In this document: positions 44,327 to 52,402 of the stretch, piece by piece
Layout: each line of letters starts with the position of its first letter
How positions within the stretch are numbered: position 1 is the first letter of the stretch
From: DASQFQ01 sp963805525
GTDB taxonomy: Bacteria; Actinomycetota; Thermoleophilia; Solirubrobacterales; Solirubrobacteraceae
Direction: 5' to 3'
Assembly (NCBI GenBank): GCA_963805525.1
Contig: CAWDUT010000006.1
Span: 558,001 to 622,000 of the forward strand
DNA: 64,000 nucleotides
Program-made: the position numbers and the translations under genes
The notes under the pieces: model-generated
The model's database searches: none
What the model saw: only the letters and a program-made list of their open reading frames with translations
Told to the model about the DNA's origin: nothing

Positions 44327-45650
44327 CAAGCGGGCGAGCATGCGCGAGGGTCCCCTCGCCGCCCTGTTCCGCAAGACGGAGACGGAAGGCCTCGAGGACG
44401 GGCCGGAGCCCCCGGCCCGCCCGGCCGCCGAGCCGAGCGCGCACGCGCCGAAGATCCCGTCGCCCCAGGAGCGGCTGCGCCACGCCTTCTCCTCGGACCT
44501 GCCGGAGAACCTGATGGCCCCGCCGAGCCACGAGCCGGCGGCCATCGAGCACCAGTATTCGAGCTGGGACGGCTCGGGCCCGGTCGGCAAGCCGCAGCTG
44601 CGGGTCGTCGGCGTCGGCGGTGCCGGCGTCAATGCCGTCAACCGCATGATCGAGGCCGAGGTCTCGGGCGTCGAGTTCATCGCCGTCAACACCGACGCGC
44701 AGTCGCTGCAGACCGCGGACGCGCACGTGACCGTCCAGATCGGCCGCGACTCGACCCGCGGGCTGGGCTCCGGCTCCGATCCCGATCTCGGCCGCACGGC
44801 CGCGATGGAGGACTATGACCGGACGAAGGCGCTGCTCAAGGGCTCGGACATGGTCTTCATCACCGCCGGCGAGGGCGGGGGCACCGGCACGGGCGCCGCT
44901 CCTGTGGTCGCGCGGATCGCGCGTGAGCTCGGGGCGCTGACCGTCGGCGTCGTCACCAAGCCGTTCGGCTTCGAGGGCTCGCGCCGCCTGGCCGCGGCCG
45001 AGAAGGGCATCGAGGCGCTGCGCGAGGAGGTCGACACCCTCATCGTGGTGCCGAACAACCGCCTGCTCTCGGTGCTGGAGAAGAACACCTCGATGGTCGA
45101 GGCCTTCCGGGTCGCCGACGACGTGCTGCGCCAGGGCGTCCAGGGCATCTCGGACCTGATCACGCTCCCGGGCCTGATCAACCTCGACTTCGCCGACGTG
45201 CGGACGATCATGGCCGACGCCGGCAACGCGCTGCTCGGCATCGGCATGGGCACCGGCGAGTCGCGGGCGGTCGACGCCGCGAATCAGGCCGTCGCCTCGC
45301 CGCTGCTGGAGACGTCGGTCGAGGGCGCGCGCTCGATCCTGCTGTCGATCACCGGCGGCCGCGACCTCTCGCTGTGGGAGGTCAACGAGGCCGCGAAGGC
45401 CGTCCAGGAGGCGGCCCACCCCGAGGCGAACATCATCTTCGGGGCGATGCTCGACGACAAGCTCGACGACGAGGTCTGGATCACGGTCGTCGCGACCGGC
45501 TACGGCGATCGCCGGCCGCCGCGTCGCGAGGAGGAGAACCGTGGCCTGTCCGGGTTCTCCGAGCCGCGGGGCGAGCCGCGCGTGACCCGCAACCGCGAGC
45601 GGTCGTCGCGGATCGACGTCGACGTCCCTGAGTTCATCCCTCGGTTCTAG
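44316..45650 (+). CDS. ftsZ: FtsZ cell-division GTPase with N-terminal extension
   Basis: 444 residues from ATG 44316. AAGGAGG eight bases upstream lies inside parA. Residues about 90-400 are FtsZ: QLRVVGVGGAGVNAVNRMIE, FIAVNTDAQSL, the tubulin signature EGGGTGTGAAPVVARIARE (near 188), and T7-loop GLINLDFADVRTIMADAG. The end DVDVPEFIPRF resembles the FtsZ C-terminal peptide that binds membrane anchors. The first 88 residues (EGPLAALFRKTETEG, RLRHAFSSDLPENL) are an extension absent from ordinary FtsZ. It is outside the usual dcw cluster and coupled to parA. A ParA-interaction role for the extension is inferred. Confidence 0.93.
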   Translation: MAGSKRASMREGPLAALFRKTETEGLEDGPEPPARPAAEPSAHAPKIPSPQERLRHAFSSDLPENLMAPPSHEPAAIEHQYSSWDGSGPVGKPQLRVVGVGGAGVNAVNRMIEAEVSGVEFIAVNTDAQSLQTADAHVTVQIGRDSTRGLGSGSDPDLGRTAAMEDYDRTKALLKGSDMVFITAGEGGGTGTGAAPVVARIARELGALTVGVVTKPFGFEGSRRLAAAEKGIEALREEVDTLIVVPNNRLLSVLEKNTSMVEAFRVADDVLRQGVQGISDLITLPGLINLDFADVRTIMADAGNALLGIGMGTGESRAVDAANQAVASPLLETSVEGARSILLSITGGRDLSLWEVNEAAKAVQEAAHPEANIIFGAMLDDKLDDEVWITVVATGYGDRRPPRREEENRGLSGFSEPRGEPRVTRNRERSSRIDVDVPEFIPRF

Positions 45651-45666
45651 CCAGCGCTGCGGCGCC

Positions 45667-47130
45667 ATGAAGGGCGTCGTTGCCGCGGGCCATCCGCTGA
45701 CCGCTGACGCCGGTGCGCAGATCCTGCGCGCCGGCGGCAACGCGGTCGATGCCGCGCTCGCGGCCATGGCCGTCTCGTTCGTCGCCGAGCCGCAGCTGAC
45801 CGGGCTCGGCGCCGGCGGGTTCATGCTCGTGGCCGAACCGGGCGAGGCGCCGGCGCTGCTCGACTTCTTCGTCTCCACGTCCGGGCTCGGGGCCGACCTC
45901 GCGCGCCGCGCGCCGCTGGTCGCCGCCGAGGTCTTGTTCGGCACGGTCGCGCAGGTCTTCCACGTCGGGCCGTCGTCGTGCGGCGTCTATGGCACGCCCG
46001 CCGGGATGTGCGAGGCGCACCGCCGCTACGCGACGATGCCGCTCGCCGAGCTCGTCGCGCGTGGCGCCCAGCTCGCGCGCGACGGCGTCGAGGTCAACGC
46101 GCAGCAGGCCTACATCTTCCACCTGCTCGCGCCGCTGTTCGAGGCCAGCGACGAAGCGCGCGAGAAATACTGGGTCGGCGACCGGGTGGCGCGCGAGGGC
46201 GACGTGCTGCGAAACGCCGACCTCGCCACCACGCTCGAGCGCCTCGCGGCGGAGGGCGCGGCGCCGTTCTACAGCGGCGACATCGCCGAGGCGGCGGTCG
46301 CGCGGGTGACCGCGGGCGGCGGCACGCTCACGCTCGAGGATCTCGCCGCCTACGAGGCGACCTCGCGTGAGCCGATCCAGGTCGCCTACCGCGGCCACGA
46401 GGTCTTCACCAACCCGCCGCCGTCGGCCGGCGGGATCCTGATCGCCTACGTGCTCGCGCTGCTCGAGCGGAAGCCCGGGCCGCCAAGCCAGGCGCAGCTC
46501 ATCGCGGCGATGGAGGCGGCCCAGCGCGCGCGCACGCCTGAGTTCCTCGAAGGGCTCGTCCGCCCTGGCTTCCTCGGCGAGTTCATGGGCTCCCAGCTCG
46601 GCTCGACCACCCACATCTCGGTGCTCGACGGCGACGGGCGCGCGTGCGCGGTGACCTGCACGAACGGCGAGGGCTCGGGCGTGTTCGTGCCCGGCACCGG
46701 CATCCACCTCAACAACATGATGGGCGAGGAGGACCTCTCGCCGCTCGGCTTCTTCACCCACCCGCCGGGGCAGCGGCTGCCGTCGATGATGGCTCCCACC
46801 GTGGTCAAGCGCGACGGCGAGGTGCTGCTCGCGCTCGGCTCCGCCGGCTCCAACCGCATCCGCTCGGCGATCCTGCAGGTGATCCTCGGGGTCATCGACC
46901 GCGGGCTCGACCTGCGCGACGCGGTCGAGGCGCCGCGCGTGCACTGGGAGGACGGGGTCGTCTACGCCGAGCCCGGCGCGGAGGGCGACACCGAGGGCTG
47001 GGACATGGCGCACTTCCCCGATCTCAACGTCTTCTTCGGCGGCGCCCAGGCCGTCCGCCGCGACCCCGCCACCGGCGAGCTGGTCGGCGCCGGCGACCCC
47101 CGGCGTGGCGGCGCGGTCGTCATGGCGTAA
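45667..47130 (+). CDS. ggt: Gamma-glutamyltransferase family protein
   Basis: 487 residues from ATG 45667, 16 bp after the ftsZ stop, with no clear ribosome site. It has the Ntn-hydrolase fold of gamma-glutamyltransferases: KGVVAAGHPLTADAGAQILR, GNAVDAALAAMAVSFVAEPQ, the autoprocessing threonine in LGSTTHISVLDGDGRACAVT (about residue 314), and GQRLPSMMAPTVVKRDGEVL. It transfers or hydrolyses the gamma-glutamyl group of glutathione-like substrates. There is no signal peptide, so unlike most GGTs it appears cytoplasmic. The large-subunit part is shorter than in E. coli GGT (580 aa). Its stop overlaps the palindrome at 47129. Confidence 0.87.
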   Translation: MKGVVAAGHPLTADAGAQILRAGGNAVDAALAAMAVSFVAEPQLTGLGAGGFMLVAEPGEAPALLDFFVSTSGLGADLARRAPLVAAEVLFGTVAQVFHVGPSSCGVYGTPAGMCEAHRRYATMPLAELVARGAQLARDGVEVNAQQAYIFHLLAPLFEASDEAREKYWVGDRVAREGDVLRNADLATTLERLAAEGAAPFYSGDIAEAAVARVTAGGGTLTLEDLAAYEATSREPIQVAYRGHEVFTNPPPSAGGILIAYVLALLERKPGPPSQAQLIAAMEAAQRARTPEFLEGLVRPGFLGEFMGSQLGSTTHISVLDGDGRACAVTCTNGEGSGVFVPGTGIHLNNMMGEEDLSPLGFFTHPPGQRLPSMMAPTVVKRDGEVLLALGSAGSNRIRSAILQVILGVIDRGLDLRDAVEAPRVHWEDGVVYAEPGAEGDTEGWDMAHFPDLNVFFGGAQAVRRDPATGELVGAGDPRRGGAVVMA

Positions 47131-47150
47131 AGGGGTCAGACCCCTTCAGG
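47129..47150. repeat. Palindromic repeat, copy 2 (probable bidirectional terminator)
   Basis: Identical 22 bp to 6977-6998: core GGGGTCAGACCCC with AAA before and TTCAGG after. It overlaps the last two bases of the ggt stop and the first bases of the convergent LacI-gene stop (47146-47148). Two identical copies placed at convergent gene ends argue for a mobile or amplified terminator element. Confidence 0.75.
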
Positions 47151-48207
47151 CTGGTCGAGGGTTGGTCGCCGAGTCCCGGACGACCAGCTCGGTCGGCAGC
47201 ACGATGTCCGCGGGCGTGCGGCCCTCGATCGCCTCGAGCAGCATGCGCCCCGCGGTGCGGCCCTTCTCCACGAGCGGCTGGCGGACCGTGGTGAGCCGGC
47301 GCGGCGTGGCGCCGGGGACGTCGTCGAAGCCCACCACGGAGAGGTCGTGAGGCAGGTCGAGCCCCGCGGCGACCGCGCCATCGATCACCCCGAGCGCGAT
47401 CTCGTCGGACATGCCGAGCACGGCGGTCGGCCCGCGCTCGAGCAGCGCCGGCACCGCCTCGCGCGCGAGCGTCCGCGCGTTGAGGTGGACCTCGTAGATC
47501 GGCATCTCGTCGAGCGAGAGGCCGGCGCCGGCGAGCGCCTCCTCGTAGCCCGCGAGGCGCTCGGCGGTCACCCGGTAGGCGGGATCGCAGCGCCGGTCGG
47601 AGTCGGCGAACCCGCGCCCTCCGTCGTCGCGCATGCGCAACGAGACGACCGCGAAGCGGCGGTGGCCGAGGTCGAGCAGGTGCTGCGCCGCCGCGCGGGC
47701 GCCGGCCCGATCGTCGATCGAGACGAACGGGACGCCGGGGATGTGCGGCGTGTCGGCTACGACCAGCGGCAGGTGGCGATCGAGCGCGGCGTGCACGCTC
47801 GGGTGGTCCGCGGGCAGCGCGTAGACGAAGCAGCCGTCGACGAGCGCGCGGCTGACGGCCGAGGGGTCTGCGGCGTCGTCGGTGAGCGGCGCCGGCAGCA
47901 GGCTGAGCGAGATGCCGACACGCTCGGCTTCCTCGGCCAGGCCGCGCAGGGTGGCGACGGCGGCGGGATCGGCGAACGCGTAGGACAGCTGCTCGGTGAG
48001 CAGCACGCCGATCGCGCCGGCCCGCCCGGAGCGCAGGGCCCGGCCGCGGGGGTCGGGCCCTGCGTAGCCCAGCTCGTGCGCGAGAGCGAGGACGCGGTCG
48101 CGCAGGGCCGGGTTGAGCTGGTCGGGGCGGTTGAACGCGTTCGACGCGGTGGTGCGGGAGATGCCGAGCCGGTCGGCGAGGGTCTGCAACGTCACCCGGT
48201 CTCCCAC
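47146..48207 (-). CDS. LacI-family transcriptional regulator
   Basis: 353 residues from GTG 48207. Residues 1-55 are the LacI helix-turn-helix and hinge (TLQTLADRLGISRTTASNAF, LNPALRDRVLALAHELGYAG). Residues 65-350 are a periplasmic-binding-protein-like sensor with family motifs VSIDDRAGARAAAQHLLDLG, LGMSDEIALGVIDGAVAAGL and SVVGFDDVPGATPRRLTTVR. No sugar gene is adjacent, so the inducer is unknown. Upstream on the same strand is a 36-codon gene whose leader has two ATCGAT-centred sites (48379-48386 and 48394-48401), candidate targets. Confidence 0.92.
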   Translation of the reverse strand: MGDRVTLQTLADRLGISRTTASNAFNRPDQLNPALRDRVLALAHELGYAGPDPRGRALRSGRAGAIGVLLTEQLSYAFADPAAVATLRGLAEEAERVGISLSLLPAPLTDDAADPSAVSRALVDGCFVYALPADHPSVHAALDRHLPLVVADTPHIPGVPFVSIDDRAGARAAAQHLLDLGHRRFAVVSLRMRDDGGRGFADSDRRCDPAYRVTAERLAGYEEALAGAGLSLDEMPIYEVHLNARTLAREAVPALLERGPTAVLGMSDEIALGVIDGAVAAGLDLPHDLSVVGFDDVPGATPRRLTTVRQPLVEKGRTAGRMLLEAIEGRTPADIVLPTELVVRDSATNPRPA

Positions 48208-48252
48208 ACCCGCGAGGCTACTTGCGGCGGCGGTCCTTTCGGATCGGCGCCG

Positions 48253-48363
48253 CTACTTGCGGCGGCCGCGCTCCTTGCGGATCGGCGCGTTGGGGAGCGC
48301 CGAGCGGGCGAGCGAGCGCTTGCCGGTGATGTCGAAGGCGCCGAAGGCGGTGGGAATGAGCAT
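48253..48363 (-). CDS. 36-residue basic peptide gene
   Basis: ATG 48363 to TAG 48253 encodes a 36-residue peptide that begins MLIPTAFGAFDITGKRSLAR and ends RKERGRRK, strongly basic at its C-terminus. AAAGGA lies eight bases before the ATG, a better ribosome site than most genes here. There is no membrane segment. Upstream sites TATCGATA and AATCGATC could be LacI-type operators, and the LacI gene follows by 45 bp, so the two may form one transcript. I do not recognise the peptide. Confidence 0.55.
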   Translation of the reverse strand: MLIPTAFGAFDITGKRSLARSALPNAPIRKERGRRK

Positions 48364-48378
48364 CGGAGATCCTTTCTG

Positions 48379-48401
48379 GATCGATTAAGACTGTATCGAT
48401 A
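48379..48401. promoter_or_regulatory. Paired ATCGAT sites upstream of the small ORF and LacI gene
   Basis: Plus-strand GATCGATT (48379-48386) and TATCGATA (48394-48401) are palindromic hexamers with the central CG typical of LacI-family operators, 15 bp apart centre to centre. They lie 16-38 bp upstream of the 36-codon gene, within its expected promoter. Autoregulation is inferred. Confidence 0.4.
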
Positions 48402-48480
48402 AAGTACCAGCGTTTTCGCGGCCTGGGGTACGGCTGACCGCACTCTTTGGCTGAGGCTTTCGCCCGGGTGCGGTCAGCCC

Positions 48481-48705
48481 TCAGGCCTCGGTCTTCGTAA
48501 TGGAAAGACGCCACTCGCGGCCGTCTTGTTCCACCGCGAAGCCGTGCCCGCCAACGGCCGCCAGAGCCCCCACGTCGACCGGCGCCTCCGGGTCGGTCGC
48601 GAGCACCACCAGCGTCTCGCCAGGGGCGAGCGCGGCCAGCGCGCGGCGGGCCTTGAGGGCGGGGAGCGGGCAGAGGAGCCCGCGGGCATCGAGCAGCTGC
48701 GGCAT
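48481..48705 (-). CDS. TusA/SirA-like sulfur-carrier family protein
   Basis: 74 residues from ATG 48705. It is a TusA fold with the conserved cysteine motif LLDARGLLCPLPALKARRAL and LVVLATDPEAPVDVGALAAV. TusA-like proteins carry persulfide sulfur on the CPxP cysteine for tRNA thiolation, cofactor synthesis or sulfur oxidation. The DsrE-like gene is divergent, with only 12 bp between start codons. DsrE and TusA are frequent partners in sulfur relay, so this pairing supports a sulfur-transfer role. The true start is set by the divergent gene and family length. Confidence 0.88.
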   Translation of the reverse strand: MPQLLDARGLLCPLPALKARRALAALAPGETLVVLATDPEAPVDVGALAAVGGHGFAVEQDGREWRLSITKTEA

Positions 48706-48717
48706 ACGCTCTCTCGG

Positions 48718-49068
48718 ATGATGATCGCCGCGATCCTCGAATCGGGCCGGCCCGAGCGGCTCTACACCGGCCTGTCGCTGCTCGTCTCGGCCGCCGCCGA
48801 GGGGCGGCCGGCCCGCGGGCTCGTCTCGTTCGGCGCGCTCGGTCCGCTGCTCGACGACGCGCCGCCCGGCGACGACACCTTCTCCCGCTCGCTGCACGAG
48901 CTGCGCGAGACGGCGCGCGAGCTCGAGGACTGCCGGCTGTGGGCGTGCGCCGCCGCGGTCGAGCTGACTGGCGCGAGAACGGAGGCCGTCGAGGCGCGGC
49001 TCGACGGCGTGATGTCCACCCCGCGCTTCCTGCGCGAGGTCGAGGGCGCGCAGCTGGTGGTCGTATGA
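48718..49068 (+). CDS. DsrE-like protein
   Basis: 116 residues from ATG 48718 (a second ATG follows at 48721). It has a DsrE/DsrF-like Rossmann fold: MIAAILESGRPERLYTGLSL, LVSAAAEGRPARGLVSFGAL, and ELEDCRLWACAAAVELTGAR with cysteines where the family keeps its sulfur-carrier residue. The helix RFLREVEGAQLVVV closes the fold. It is divergent from the TusA-like gene and overlaps the lipoprotein gene by ATGA. No ribosome site exists in the 12-bp gap, so the transcript may be leaderless. Confidence 0.8.
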   Translation: MMIAAILESGRPERLYTGLSLLVSAAAEGRPARGLVSFGALGPLLDDAPPGDDTFSRSLHELRETARELEDCRLWACAAAVELTGARTEAVEARLDGVMSTPRFLREVEGAQLVVV

Positions 49069-49472
49069 GGCGCGCGCTCGCCGGGATCCTCGCGGCGGGG
49101 CTGCTCGCCGGTTGCGGCGCGCCTTCCGCCGACCTGTTCGTGGTGACGCGCAGCGGCAAGGACCCCAACGCCAACCTGAAGCTGCTCGTCTCCGACGACG
49201 GCACCGTGACCTGCAACCAGCGCAAGCCGGTCCCGATGGGCGCGAAGCGCCTGCTCGACGCGCGCGAGCTCGCGCGCGACCTCCAGAAGCAGGCCGCGCT
49301 CGGGCTCGAGCTGCCGAAGGAGAAGGGCTCGATCCTCGCCTACAAGGTGCGCCTGGAGGCCGGCACGGTCGCGTTCGCCGACACGTCGCGCGGGCTGCCG
49401 AAGACGTTCAGCCATGTCGAGGCGTTCACCGCCGACGTGGCTCGGCGCGTCTGCAAGATCAGCCGCGACTAG
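49065..49472 (+). CDS. Small lipoprotein
   Basis: 135 residues from ATG 49065, overlapping the DsrE-like stop by ATGA. The N-terminus MRRALAGILAAGLLAGCGAP has a lipobox (LLAGC), so it should be lipid-anchored on the outer face of the membrane. The mature part (LFVVTRSGKDPNANLKLLVS, DDGTVTCNQRK) looks like a single small alpha/beta domain with two cysteines (VTCN, RVCK) that may form a disulfide. Family not recognised. Coupling to the DsrE-like gene is clear, but a functional link is not. Confidence 0.8.
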   Translation: MRRALAGILAAGLLAGCGAPSADLFVVTRSGKDPNANLKLLVSDDGTVTCNQRKPVPMGAKRLLDARELARDLQKQAALGLELPKEKGSILAYKVRLEAGTVAFADTSRGLPKTFSHVEAFTADVARRVCKISRD

Positions 49473-49478
49473 GCGCCC

Positions 49479-50216
49479 TCAGGGCAGCGGGAAGATCGTC
49501 GGGATCGGCGGCGGGGTCGGGATCGGCCGAGGCGTGGGGGTGGGCGTCGGCTGCGGCTGCCCGCTCGAGCCGGGCACCGTGCTCGGCGGCGGCTGCGGGG
49601 GCGGCACCGGGTCAGCGCGCGTGACCGGCGGCGCCTGCGGCGGCGGGGCCGGCTTCTTGCCGTCGCCGGCGGCCTTGACGATCAGCGCGCAGATCTTCGC
49701 GTGCTGCCGGCGACTCGGGCGGTAGCGGTAGTTCGAGTAGCGCACGATCGAGACGATCCGGCTGTAGCGCGCGCAGAACGAGTAGCCCTCGGCGAACTGC
49801 TCGGCGAACGGGATCTTCCCCGCCCACCAGCGGCGCTTCTTCGCGCCGAGGACCTTGCGGAAGCGGCTGCGGTCGCCGTTGTTCATCACGCGCAGGTCGA
49901 ACAGGTGGCCGAGCTCGTGCAGCAGCACCGAGCGCGGGCGGCGCAGCCCGCGGCGCAGGTAGATCGTGCGCGGTCGCGTGCGGTACACGCAGCCGGCCGC
50001 GCGCGGGAGCGCGGGGCAGCCGCTGAGGCGCACGGTGACGCGCCCTGTCACGGTCGGCATCAGCGAGGCGCGCGCCCAGCGCTCCCACGAACCGTGGAGC
50101 GACCGGCCGCCGGGCCCGGTGAGGCTGACGTCCGGGTCGCCGCTGGCGGGCGCGGCCGCGAGCATCGCGGCGGCGAGCGCCGCCGGGAGCCACACGCGTC
50201 CGTGCCACCGGCCCAT
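49479..50216 (-). CDS. Secreted protein with HELGH zinc-peptidase-like motif
   Basis: 245 residues from ATG 50216. Residues 1-26 are a signal peptide (GRVWLPAALAAAMLAAAPAS). The mature domain carries a HELGH motif in RPRSVLLHELGHLFDLRVMN with Arg/Tyr-rich surroundings, the HExxH of zinc metallopeptidases. A downstream glutamate (FAEQFAEGYSFCA) could be the third ligand. Residues about 195-245 are a Pro-rich wall-spanning tail (QAPPVTRADPVPPPQPPPST, PTPTPTPRPIP). The target is unknown. It is convergent with the lipoprotein gene and follows the LON-domain gene on the same strand. Confidence 0.78.
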   Translation of the reverse strand: MGRWHGRVWLPAALAAAMLAAAPASGDPDVSLTGPGGRSLHGSWERWARASLMPTVTGRVTVRLSGCPALPRAAGCVYRTRPRTIYLRRGLRRPRSVLLHELGHLFDLRVMNNGDRSRFRKVLGAKKRRWWAGKIPFAEQFAEGYSFCARYSRIVSIVRYSNYRYRPSRRQHAKICALIVKAAGDGKKPAPPPQAPPVTRADPVPPPQPPPSTVPGSSGQPQPTPTPTPRPIPTPPPIPTIFPLP

Positions 50217-50239
50217 CGGGACGGCCGATACCCGGATCT

Positions 50240-50863
50240 TCAGGCGGGGAAGCGCACGCGCCCGTTCGAGCGTGCGCGGGCCTGCGCGCGCTCGACGAAG
50301 TCCAGGCGCTTGAGCGCGGCCCGGAACAGCTTGGCCGCCAGCGCGAGGCGGGCCGCCTCGGAGCGCAGATCGAGCAGGCCCTGCTTGGCGTCGAGGCCGA
50401 AGTCGACGGTCGCCGCCATCTCGTAGGCGGTCATGCGCCCGATCTCCTCCTGGTCGGGCGTGTGGTCGGTCGCCTGCTCGACGAGCTCGGCGTAGGCGGC
50501 GTGCGCGGTGTCGGCGGCATCGGCGTCGTGCGGCTCGGGCTCGTCCTCCAGGAACTCGACCGTGCCGGCCGGGTAGGCGAGCTCGTCCTGGCGCGCCTCG
50601 ATCCGGAACGGGCGCGTGCCGCGCGCGACGAGGTTGAGCCGCCCGTCGGGCAGCCGCTCGAGCACCTCGGCGATGACGCACGCGCAGCCGATCTCGCGCA
50701 GCCCGTCGTCGGCGACCCAGACGATCCCGAACTCGCCCTCCTCCTCGAGCACGCGCGCGACCATCGTCTTGTAGCGCTCCTCGAAGATGTGGAGCGGGAT
50801 CAGCTCGGTCGGGAGGGCGACCAGGCCCAGGGGGAAGAGCGGGAAATCGCGCACGAGCGCCAC
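50240..50863 (-). CDS. LON substrate-binding-domain protein
   Basis: 207 residues from GTG 50863 (VALVRDFPLFPLGLVALPTE). It matches the stand-alone Lon N-terminal domain family: LIPLHIFEERYKTMVARVLE, EFGIVWVADD, GCACVIAEVLERLPDGRLNL and a helical C-terminus (LLDLRSEAARLALAAKLFRA). There is no ATPase or protease part. Such proteins are thought to bind unfolded or degradation-prone proteins, but the activity is not defined. The divergent photolyase start is 41 bp away, so they share a promoter region. Confidence 0.85.
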   Translation of the reverse strand: MALVRDFPLFPLGLVALPTELIPLHIFEERYKTMVARVLEEEGEFGIVWVADDGLREIGCACVIAEVLERLPDGRLNLVARGTRPFRIEARQDELAYPAGTVEFLEDEPEPHDADAADTAHAAYAELVEQATDHTPDQEEIGRMTAYEMAATVDFGLDAKQGLLDLRSEAARLALAAKLFRAALKRLDFVERAQARARSNGRVRFPA

Positions 50864-50903
50864 GGGTTTGAGTCTACGTCCGTCGGTCGTGCGTACCCAT
50901 GCT

Positions 50904-52262
50904 GTGAGTACTACGGCTCTCGTCTGGTTCCGGCGCGATCTCCGCGTCCACGACCATCCGGCGCTGACCGCCGCGCACCGCGAGTGCGACCGCGTCGTGC
51001 CGGTGTTCGTGCTCGACCAGCGGCTGCTGGGCGGGCGTTTCCCGTCCGCCAACCGCGCGTGGTTCCTGCACGGTTGCCTCGCCGAGCTGCGCGAGGCGCT
51101 GCGCGAGCGCGGCGCCGACCTCGTCATTCGCGAGGGTCTGCCGGAGGAGGAGCTGCCCAAGCTGGCGCGCGAGTGCGGCGCCGAGGCCGTGTACTTCGCC
51201 TCCGACGTCTCCCCCTTCGCCCGCGCGCGCGACGGCCGGGTCGCCGAGGTGCTCGAGGCGCGCCCGCAGCCCGGCCACTTCATCGCCGACGACCTCGGCG
51301 CGGTCAAGCCGTACTCGGTCTTCACCCCGTTCTGGCGCGCGTGGCAGCAGCTACCGCGCCGTGAGGTGCATGGCGCGCCGCGCGCCCTGGCCTTCCCGAG
51401 CGGCATCAACGTCGGCCGCCTCCGGGCCTCCCCACAGCCGGAGGCGGTCGACCCGTTCCCGCCCGGGGAGCGCGCCGCGCGCGAGCGGGCGAACCGCTGG
51501 TTCGCGGACGGCCTCGGCCGCTACGAGGAGCGCCACGACCGCTTGGCGGGCGGCACATCGGAGCTCTCGCCCTACCTGCACTTCGGCTGTATCTCGCCGC
51601 TCGAGCTCGAGGCACGCGCGCTCGAGCGCGGCGGCGAGGCGTTCGCCCGCCAGCTCGCGTGGCGCGACTTCTACGCCCACGTGCTGCTCCACAATCCGGC
51701 CAACACCCGCCACTGCCACAAGCCCGAGTACGACCGGCTCGAGTGGGACGACGACGAGGATCTGCTCGACGCCTGGCGCGAGGGCCGCACCGGCTACCCG
51801 GTCGTCGATGCCGCGATGCGCCAGCTCCTCCACACGGGCTGGATGCACAACCGCGGCCGCCTGATCACGGGCGCGTTCCTGACCAAGGACCTGCACCTCG
51901 ACTGGCGGCACGGCGAGGCGCACTTCATGCGCCACCTGCTGTGCGGGGACGAGGCCTCCAACAACGGCAACTGGCAGTGGATCGCGTCGGTCGGCGTCGA
52001 CCCCGCGCCCTACTTCAGGCGCATGTACAACCCGATGACGCAGCAGCGCCGCCACGACCCGGACGGCGAGTACGTTCGCCGCTGGCTGCCCGAGCTGCGC
52101 GACGTGCCGCTCGACAAGCTCGCCGAGCCGTGGGCGATGAGCGCCGGCGAGCAGGAGGCCGCGGGCTGCGTGATCGGGCGCGACTACCCGAACCCGGTGG
52201 TCGACCACGCGGCCGAGCGGCAGCGTGCGATGGCGCGCTACGGCGCCGTGTCCGGCCGCTGA
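50904..52262 (+). CDS. phr: Deoxyribodipyrimidine photolyase
   Basis: 452 residues from GTG 50904. Residues 1-130 are the Rossmann antenna domain (TTALVWFRRDLRVHDHPALT). Residues about 200-450 are the FAD-binding helical domain with photolyase signatures: SELSPYLHFGCISPLELEAR, TGYPVVDAAMRQLLHTGWMH, NRGRLITGAFLTKDLHLDWR, and NNGNWQWIASVGVDPAPYFR. The tryptophans of the electron-transfer chain lie in these blocks. It repairs UV-induced cyclobutane dimers using blue light. Length and motifs fit a class I CPD photolyase. Confidence 0.95.
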   Translation: MSTTALVWFRRDLRVHDHPALTAAHRECDRVVPVFVLDQRLLGGRFPSANRAWFLHGCLAELREALRERGADLVIREGLPEEELPKLARECGAEAVYFASDVSPFARARDGRVAEVLEARPQPGHFIADDLGAVKPYSVFTPFWRAWQQLPRREVHGAPRALAFPSGINVGRLRASPQPEAVDPFPPGERAARERANRWFADGLGRYEERHDRLAGGTSELSPYLHFGCISPLELEARALERGGEAFARQLAWRDFYAHVLLHNPANTRHCHKPEYDRLEWDDDEDLLDAWREGRTGYPVVDAAMRQLLHTGWMHNRGRLITGAFLTKDLHLDWRHGEAHFMRHLLCGDEASNNGNWQWIASVGVDPAPYFRRMYNPMTQQRRHDPDGEYVRRWLPELRDVPLDKLAEPWAMSAGEQEAAGCVIGRDYPNPVVDHAAERQRAMARYGAVSGR

Positions 52263-52276
52263 CAGCGGGCTCGCGC

Positions 52277-52289
52277 GCCCCTGCGGGGC
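52277..52289 (+). terminator. Short GC hairpin after the photolyase gene
   Basis: GCCCC-TGC-GGGGC, extended by imperfect CGCG pairing, lies 14 bp after the stop. No T-run follows, so it is only a weak candidate for termination. Confidence 0.3.
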
Positions 52290-52402
52290 GTGCGCGCGGC
52301 CGTTGACCGCGCAGCGCGGGCGGTCGTAAGTTCGCGCTCACGGGCGCAGGGACCGCAGGGACGGACACGGCGCCTTGTCCAGATGGAAGCCAGGAGGCGC
52401 TC

